NCBI GenBank assembly: GCA_030340625.1
Contig: JAOPHQ010000368.1
Coordinates: forward strand, 1 to 64,000
DNA from: Merluccius polli
Taxonomy: Eukaryota; Chordata; Actinopteri; Gadiformes; Merlucciidae
DNA length: 64,000 bases
Reading direction: 5' to 3'
Positions 56,403-64,000 of the stretch are shown in pieces. Position numbers and translations under genes: made by a program. The notes beneath the pieces were generated by a model, which was not told the origin of the DNA, did no database searches, and was given only the letters and a program-made list of their open reading frames with translations. Position 1 is the stretch's first letter. Every line of letters starts with the position of its first letter.

Positions 56403-59400
56403 ATGTGCACTCAAATGTGGAAGAAGTTTATATGAAAACATAGCCTGTTAGTCAGACAAGCAGTGTTGCTATCATGTTCCACATCATATCATTTCAGGCT
56501 GTGGACCTGATTGGTAATGAGGGAAACAGTGAGCCATGTGAGAACTGGGTTCAGATGAAGTCAATGTTTGCGTTCATAAATTTACTTGGGGTAATAACAG
56601 ACAGGATTTTGCACACGGTAGCATTAGTCAAAGCTATGTGTGATTTTCCCTTCAATGGGGGTGGAGAGGGCACCCCTTTCCCACCAATTGAAAACGATTA
56701 TGTCTGTCTGGATTTTTGGTTTACTTTCCGGATAGCATTAGCCTCTACACATTGTGCTGAATATAATAAGATAATAGAAGGGCCCTTACCCTCTTGAGTC
56801 TGTGAATCAGAGGCAAAACTATGTTGATGTGCTGAACTCAACTTTCAGTTAAATGCTGACTGTAACTAGTATCAACCGTCGTATCCTTTTAATTTGAAAA
56901 ACTCAATGCCATCATACACTTGCTGATCACCATCACGTGAGAGCTTTACAAGTAAAAAAACCCGCAAAAATCACAATGGTCTTTATTTTTTTTTTATCTC
57001 ATATTCATTCTCCTGTGTTATTTTACCATTCTTGCTATGTTGGAGCAAAACTGCGTGGACAGATAAGTCAGTCGCAGAGTTTGTGTTTCCATGCTGGTGG
57101 ACGAGAGGAGCGGTGGGCTCTTATTAGCATACTTCCACCATTACAACGATGGGGTGATAACCAGCTGCTGCTGCCTGCCTGAGTGTACACCTGTCTGGGT
57201 AAGAGTCCCCCTCATCCTTGGTCTCCACCTGGCAGCCCGTGGCTCTCTGCCCTTGTATTTCTTCCCTGTTATTCCACAGCCCTTATCGGCTGAGCAGACA
57301 GCCAAGCGACAGAGGCCATATGGTCACTGTTGGTTATCCGAACTCAAGTTTTACAAGGCCACTCTCAGAGCCAATAAATAATGACAATCAAACCAATCGT
57401 TTTGTTCTGAGTGTTTGTGCCACCTCAAATGAATGTCAATTGGGACCTACCCAAAGTGTCATTTTAACAGTGTGCCATGACATTATCTGCCTACAAATTA
57501 ATAGTCTCGTCATAACCTACATCTTAACCACATCTTATTAAGATGTATTGGTCCATCCGTTCTTATGTCTTATGACGTGCAAGGCAGTTATTACATGTTT
57601 TTTATACATGGCTATAAAGACTTATTTTACTAGTGTCTAGAAATGTTCATATATATGCAGTCAGTCTGCAGTTGTAAACTACATAATATGTCATAATTAG
57701 TTCATTTATTATCCAATCACATTTACGATAGTTACTGTATGAATAATACATATATCCCTGTATTCCAGAGAACTGAATGAGCTTAGCTGTCTTTTTTTAC
57801 ATTGCATTCTTAAACAAATAGATACCGTTATCTGGCACTGAATAATAGGACCAGAGTCTCTTCAATTTCTCTCCATTGTTTTTTGTTTTTTTGAAACCAA
57901 CCATAATAAAACTGAATTGAGGACACTGCTGAAACTATATTTAAAGCATTTGAATTCCAGCTTGATACAATCTGGTTAATGCCGCCTCAATAAACCAGCC
58001 TGGAAACAGAACTTTCCTTTTAGATGTATTAATAATGGACGAACTATTCAGAAACTATGCTTTTTCTTACTCCAGAGATGGCACACTGCTTTGCTTAAGA
58101 AATTAACAAAATCATTGGCATCAATCAGCCCGGGGTCAAACTCATCAGCATGCTCTACCTTGATAAAAGGGAGTCTGAATGCTAATGAAGCACTTCTTGA
58201 CTCTCAGCCTCGACTACAGTGGCTGAGGTTGTAATTCAGTGGTATTCGACAAATCAGAGCAGTTCTTTTAACACACACACACAAACACACACACACTGCA
58301 CTTACATTTACTACTGCAATGTGGTTGAATTCATTTGTGTTGACTAATGAACTCAATGTAGTACGATGTCTCAATTTAGGGAGGAGATATAATTTGAAAT
58401 TTGTCGCAAACCACATAATTACTTAAATCGTAACTACTATAATTCGACTGGTATGTTTAACAGCTTTTAATAGAATAGATTTACTTTTGGGAGGGGAAAA
58501 AAGGCAAAGGCGAGACGCTGCTGCTTGCATTACATTTGATTTACGCAAGTCAACCGATCAATAAATGACTGCAGCTGATCCACCCGGACACAACCAGACA
58601 CCAGACAGACACCTGAGCTCAACAAACCGAAGACACGTCCAGAACTTCCCTTCAATCATGCAACGAGGAGCAGAACAAATTAATTGACACATTTCCCGCC
58701 GTGTCATAGCTTTGTGCCCATACAGCTTTCCCACCCCACCTCCTTCGAAACTCTACCTCTCTTCACGCTTTGTGCCTGAAAGCTGCACTGAAGCGCACTC
58801 CACTCGCCTTCCCCGTGAAGGGCCGTACGACACCCTTGCCTGTGTTGGCGTCCCTGTCTGCTTCGGGGAGGGATGTCCATGGCTGAGGAGGGGCCAGCCG
58901 AGCGTGAGATAACTCCCCGAGGTGCTTTGGCCAGGGAGCCGTTACTAGGTTCAGGGGACATTGTTTCGAAGCCCCCTTTTGTTTAGCCCCCGAACGGCCA
59001 CTAGATTTTTTTAAAGTTTGAATTGTGTTTTATTTTATTTTGTTTCTCTGAAGTCTTATAATTTGACTAGCTAGCAAACAAAGCAAACTATGAACTATTG
59101 TGGTGAAGATGGCATTGTATTTGTAATGGGATTAAAGTGAATCCACGGTGAACGAATGAAAGAAAGAGGTATGTGAGGTGAAAATGAACTGTAAAACAAA
59201 ATGGAGGTTCAGAGAGTGAAAGACGGAAAGAGTGAAGCAGATGGACAGAGAGACAGAGGAAGAGGGAGGAGAGAGCGAGAAAGAAACATAGGATTAATCA
59301 CTGTTCCCCGCGAGCTTTTTTCTCTTCAAACCTTCCTGCCTCCTCTTCTGACAGTAACGCTCTGTATGCATTTCACCCTCCGAATCCCACGCTCCATCAC

Positions 59401-61142
59401 TCACTCTCCCTGGAGCAGCAAATGAAGGTCAGCCTTTATGAAAAGGGTTGACCACCTCTTCTCCTTCGTTTTATGCCTAGAACTGAAACAATACTGAGTG
59501 ACAGAAAATATATAACAGGGCCGCTGCTAAAATAAAAAAAACAATCTTGCAAGTGAAGCACGAATCTTGAATGTATCGTATGTCATCAAGTTAGTTTATC
59601 GACCGCAACATTTGTGTTATGAAAACTGTTCTGTGTTCTGCTTTATAAATAAATGCCTTCATTAAAAGGCTGAATTGATTGGATGTCACCTTTTCCTTCC
59701 AACCGTCAACTTAGTGGAAAGAGAGCAATATTCGACTTCTAATTGCTCAGTTATTTAGTTAATATGTGAACATAACTCCCAGATGTCATGTCATTTTACA
59801 GTTGTCTAGGTTTGCAATATGGATTTTACAGACTTCGTGTTTGCATGCCATTAGTATTACTAATGTGTGTTAAATGGGGATATAAACCCAACACACCCTG
59901 TTATTTCCCCCATTACAAATCCTTTTCTTTACTGACTCAAAGCTGCTTCTTGATCATAGAAGATTGGAAATGACACATGTGGTTGGGTTTTCTTCTGGTC
60001 TCTTCCATCCACATTACATTGGCCAGAAGTGGCTGTATCTGATCGGCATCATCAACTTTCCATAAATGACAATGGACAAAACTCAGTAAGAATGACTGTA
60101 AAACAATGCACCCTACGTACATAAACCTTGTTGAAGACAAGCGGAAATCTTCAATAATGGGGATAAGTCAGAATTAGACCAGCATGGTCCTTAAGGGCTT
60201 ACCCTAGGAACACAACAAGCATCGGCCATTTTGGAGACATGTGTAATGCGTTTGCCATAAATAGCAGGTGAAATCATTGCAACATGCCCCATTAATCTGC
60301 AGATTATAAGAAAAAAAGAAAGGAGTTGAAGTGGTTACTCATTAGTCATCCCTGCGTGGTAAACTGCCTTCTATATTATAAAAATGCATGACCATATGCC
60401 GAGTTATTATATTGCCTTTGCCTGCAGGCCCTAGGAGATCGCTGCCAGCTCAAGTCCTTGAACTACCTTTGCCTCAATCCAACTTTAATCCTGCACAATT
60501 TCTGGCCCCGTTTCATATGTACGACATCATCCGGTCTCATATGGTATACACTATCGTCTAGATCGGTGCCAAAAGGACTGTTACTGTTTCTTTTCAAAGG
60601 ACTTTTTTTTCGGTAAGGAAATCATCTGTAATGCTAAACCGTGCAAGAGAAGCATACAAAGTTAAAGCAATATGTCTTCTCGCACAGAGCCCCCCGTCCC
60701 CCTCACAACACAATTGGACATTATCCGAATGCAATAATAAATTATGCTAAAACCTAAGGAGCACAATGAGACATTTCTCCTTGCCGAGGTCAGCTCAGAC
60801 AATGATGGAAGCCAGAAACGCCATAATCAAGAACATCATTAACCCAATACATTTGGAATCATAATTGCGAGAGTCTATTAGATTAGAACCTGCGGTCGAT
60901 CAACACAATCTGAGGTTGTCGTGATTTGTCAGGGGAGTCTCGCTGGTAATGACGATCCTCACCTTGATGTGTTCCTCTCCCAGTCTAATTACACCTGCGT
61001 GCTTGGCCATCAGGGCAGAATGTAAATCACTGAGCCTGCCTCTGCACTCATTCAGACCCATGGATGGTGGAGACGAGACAGATCTATAGTAATGCATGTA
61101 TACATGTGTATGATCATATACATGCCTACATACATGCCTATA
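56402..61142. other. 4.7-kb block of single-copy DNA, no gene seen
   Basis: The longest stretch without a recognised mobile element. It holds only a short CA run at 58271-58297. Many TTAAT/TAATTA words and uniform AT richness (for example 57540-58100 and 60640-60900) resemble developmental-gene-desert DNA. The longest frames (107 codons at 56474-56797, and 57218-57541) have no domain. Confidence 0.4.
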
Positions 61143-61258
61143 TGCCATAGGTGGGGAATGCAATGCTGTATGTGCATACATTTCTTAGCATGGGTGGGAA
61201 ATCGAACACATAGCCAATGCCATGCTCTACCAATTAAACTACACAGGGACCTTCTAGA
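61143..61258 (-). mobile_element. tRNA-derived SINE fragment, minus strand
   Basis: On the minus strand, TAGTTTAATTGGTAGAGCA is a box A and TGTTCGATTTCCCA a box B. The following CACCCATGCTAAGAAATGTATG matches the same region of the SINE at 51893-52046, so they are one family. The LINE-like tail is missing. Confidence 0.7.
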
Positions 61259-61659
61259 AGGACCTAATAGTACTGCATTATTTAAACATGGGTATTGTAG
61301 TATATTATGTATATGTAGGACCAAGCTGTTAAATGTTATTTTCAAAAAGTTATAAAAAGTTAAGTTTTTATTTCTTTACTGCTCAACACAGGTGTACATT
61401 GTGTACATATAACATCACGTATAGCGATGGGTGGGGCCATCGACAGACTTCACTCGCGCTGCCTGTCGCGGTGTGTCTCTGCTCAGTCAGGCCTGGCTGC
61501 TCTAATGACAGACGCTGTTACCAGCCATGTTGGCGTAATGAGCTCCATCGTTCCCCTGAATATTCCCTCCTCAAAGAGGGGTGGAGTGCCTGGAGACTGC
61601 CAGCCAGGCCCATCCCTCTGTGTCATCACCCGATCAATCAATCACATCGCATAGCGCAT

Positions 61660-61660
<1 letters not shown>
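61259..61660. other. Single-copy stretch, no gene seen
   Basis: A 128-codon frame (61333-61719) runs into the CA array and has no domain. Confidence 0.45.

Positions 61661-61691
<31 letters not shown>
61661..61691. repeat. (CA)n microsatellite
   Basis: About 15 uninterrupted CA units. Confidence 0.97.
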
Positions 61692-61693
<2 letters not shown>

Positions 61694-61855
61694 AAATCAG
61701 TGGGACTTACCTGGGGTAGTGAGGATTGCTGTGAGTCAAGCCAGGAGACATGATCTGCAAGGGACCAGGTGTTAATAAGGAAATATCCAAACTAAAAAGA
61801 TATACCTATACAAAGATATACAAAAAGTAATTTCATTTTATGTTATGACTACAAG

Positions 61856-62320
61856 TTAAAAGGTGCTATTGATAACATTCAGCCACTAGATGTTGCATAC
61901 CCCCCCCACCACCCATAATTGCATTCACAGCACACGCCCCCCCGCATTTTCTCTGCACAAAGTACCCTAAATCTATAGCTAATGTATACTATAGATTTAG
62001 GGTACTTTGTGTGGAGAGAATGCGGGCGCTTACCATCAGACTTTTTCTGCAATAACTGGCAAACTTGATCGCTGACGACACAGAGATACCACGTGATACC
62101 AACGCTGTTATCCTATTGGCTCACAAGCCTTGTTAGAAGCGGGAACCAAATGTCAGACATCTTAGTCAGAGATAAACAAATCAGTCAGAACATAGTCATA
62201 ATATTTGTTTTTGAGGAAAAGTGATGCTTTTATTCCTCGCCTTTCTAAAAGCTCTGTGGATGTATTATTTTGTTTTAAAATAATTTGTCTACATAACATT
62301 TTTATCAATAGGACCTTTAA
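61856..62320. mobile_element. TTAA-flanked miniature element with internal long hairpin
   Basis: TTAA at 61856-61859 and 62317-62320 flank the ends AAGGTGCTATTGATAA and TTATCAATAGGACCT, which are inverse complements apart from one mismatch. The interior has no frame. It includes GCCACTAGATGTTGC near the left end, a word related to the GCTAGATGCCAC word of the element at 36064-36495. It also holds a hairpin with 38-bp arms at 61941-62026. Confidence 0.75.
61941..62026. repeat. Inverted repeat: 38-bp arms, 10-bp loop
   Basis: 61941-61978 and 61989-62026 are inverse complements at 35 of 38 positions, centred on AAATCTATAG / CTATAGATTT. The folded RNA or extruded DNA would be a long stable stem. 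Confidence 0.95.
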
Positions 62321-63663
62321 GGAATACAGTGCGAGAGATAATCATCTCGCATCAGGTGGGCCGTATAATGACCCCGTCTAACAAGTGGACAACCCCTAAA
62401 GGTCAGTGTATTCAGGTGAATCAGGAGGCTTATGTCTGAAAGGGCATGGCCATGCAATCATCCCGTGTAAAGGACATTCATATCTCTACAGCCTGAATGC
62501 ATAGTAATAATAATAATACGAGCGACCTCCATACTCCAATTCTCTGTAAACCTCACAGGGGCTTTACTATATGTGCTTTAAATTCTCCGGCTGCCGATGT
62601 AATATTGGATCTCTACGATCTACACACTGGACCTCCTATCTGGGACTCCTATAAATCGAGGCTATTTTCAAGAAGGGGCACACTATAAAATGGGATAATG
62701 TGTGACAAAGCATGGTGGGATGATGAGATATCTCTGCAATATCAAGGTTCATTAAAACACCAGCCATTAGGGACACGGTCCAGGGGAGGTGGATGGCTGC
62801 TGGAGACGTGGGACGGCATGGGGAAGCTGAGCGCAAGGTGCCATGGCCAGAACTATAGGCGCCGTGCCTCTCAACGCCGAGGCCTCAATATGTTAAGTTA
62901 TATAATATGTGCTATGCATGTGTGTGCAATGTGCATGCATGTATATTCATGGATGCATCATCATCAGTAATAGTTGTAAAATTGCATCTGGGTTCTGGAT
63001 CGGTAGTTTTACTTTATGAATTAACATTTAAAGTAGCCTACCAAGAGCGCTCATTGTGATCTTGTTCAAGCAGACAGCATCAGTCTGATGCGGGGTGTGG
63101 AGTGGACCTGCTAGTGTTTCATTTGTGCGTGTGTGGAAAATGCCTTTCAGTGGCAAATGTGAAATTCAGTTGGTGGTGATGCTCACTTGCTATTGTGAAG
63201 CCCGTAGTGCGGTACACTATGACCAGATCAGGGAAATAGTGCCACCAAGTGGCCCAAAACATTATTGTCACTTTAGTACCTTTGGATTAGCACATTTTGA
63301 CTCTTTACACAAATACAACAACATTAATATTGCCACATAATTACGACAAGCCCAGCATCACTTTTCTGCTGTTTTGTTATAGGGAGTCTCCTAGGTGTTT
63401 TGATCTGTTCACAACACCGCACATTAATTCCAACAATTACTCAGGGAACATCTTCACAGTAAAGTGGCGCTTCAGGGCCATTAGGGTTGAATACATTTTC
63501 AGGGGGAAAAGTAGCCTCCAAAAAAAGATCAATAACAGTGACGAGAGGTAGCCACTTTACAAGCAGCAAACAAAATGGCTGCAATCATTTGGCTTTAAGG
63601 TCACGCAAGGATTTATGCAAGTAGTGCGGCAAGTTAACAGATGCTACTGTGAATACTGCAGAA
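62321..63663. other. Single-copy stretch, no gene seen
   Basis: Unique-looking DNA with a short AAT run at 62503-62516. GTGCCACCAAGTGGC at 63240-63254 is a small palindrome-like word. No gene supported. Confidence 0.45.
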
Positions 63664-63676
63664 GGGGGGGGGGGGG
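63664..63676. repeat. G13 homopolymer
   Basis: Thirteen consecutive guanines. Confidence 0.95.
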
Positions 63677-63908
63677 TATCTCTCTGACCGCCTTGCTAGT
63701 CTTTATCTCTCCTTAGATGTGAAACCAGTGGCTTGATGCGTGTGTGCTTATGATTCTCGAGAGGTTTTTTTTTTGTTCTCTCTTTTTTTTTTTTGAAGAA
63801 CCACTCAACCATTTAGTGTTCATCAGGGTTATTATGTTTTGTTGTGTTCACAGAACCCACTCACAAAGAGCCAGCTGCACATGTCTTGGTGGAAGCAGAC
63901 ACAAAAGC

Positions 63909-63957
63909 GCACACACACACACACTAAACGCACACACACACTCGCACTCACACACGC
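63909..63957. repeat. Interrupted (CA)n microsatellite
   Basis: CA runs with TAAACG and TCGCACT interruptions at the right edge of the window. T-rich runs lie at 63766-63794. Confidence 0.9.
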
Positions 63958-64000
63958 GATAGGCATGTGCACATCTGTGCTCCATCAAACATATTGCTTT

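Overview
The window reads as vertebrate, most probably teleost fish, nuclear DNA from a gene-poor interval. The basis is a tRNA-derived SINE type with fish-style tails, a 5S-rRNA-derived SINE (SINE3-like), many short non-autonomous DNA transposons, relics of hAT and PIF/Harbinger-type proteins, very dense (GT/CA)n and (CT/GA)n microsatellites, and long AT-rich single-copy stretches. I found no convincing host protein-coding exon. Almost all long open frames are translations of tandem repeats (Thr-His, Cys-Val, Arg-Glu, Leu-Ser runs) or of minisatellites whose units lack stop codons. The species cannot be fixed from the sequence.

Layout. 0-5 kb: single-copy DNA with a 266-bp (CT)n tract, a CpG-rich patch at 2.74-2.99 kb and a 71-bp dispersed box lying between CA arrays. 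5.3-7.75 kb: two transposon-like units sharing GGGCCTCATT termini, followed by a 15-bp minisatellite. 7.75-17 kb: single-copy DNA with SINE pieces, a CpG-rich patch at 10.1 kb, large GT and CA arrays at 11.9-13.1 kb and a 68-bp triplication at 16.6 kb. 17-23 kb: a hAT-type miniature element, a frameshifted MADF-domain relic, and a 455-bp element with a perfect 9-bp target duplication. 23-30.3 kb: single-copy DNA, a 20-bp minisatellite of about 39 units (28.86-29.65 kb) and a solo-LTR-like unit. 30.3-38 kb: mostly single-copy DNA with a TTAA-flanked repeat at 36.06-36.50 kb.

38.6-50 kb is the most repeat-rich part: a 5S SINE, a transposon with a palindromic head (copy A, 40.05-40.56 kb), a hAT DUF4371 relic, an internally deleted hAT copy carrying a nested element (44.34-45.69 kb), and a second copy (B) of the palindromic-head element swollen to 2.8 kb by about 45 units of a 52-bp satellite (47.22-50.01 kb). 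50-64 kb: G-rich quadruplex-prone tracts, two minus-strand tRNA-SINEs, a diverged tandem dimer at 54.7 kb, a second TTAA-flanked element with a 38-bp-arm hairpin (61.86-62.32 kb), and long single-copy blocks.

There is no operon or pathway here. The biology is mobile-element insertion, internal deletion and nesting, plus satellite expansion inside a mobile element, set in single-copy DNA that may hold conserved regulatory elements but cannot be assessed without comparison to other genomes. Statements that a repeat looks like a known fish family rest on recall of family hallmarks, not on a search.
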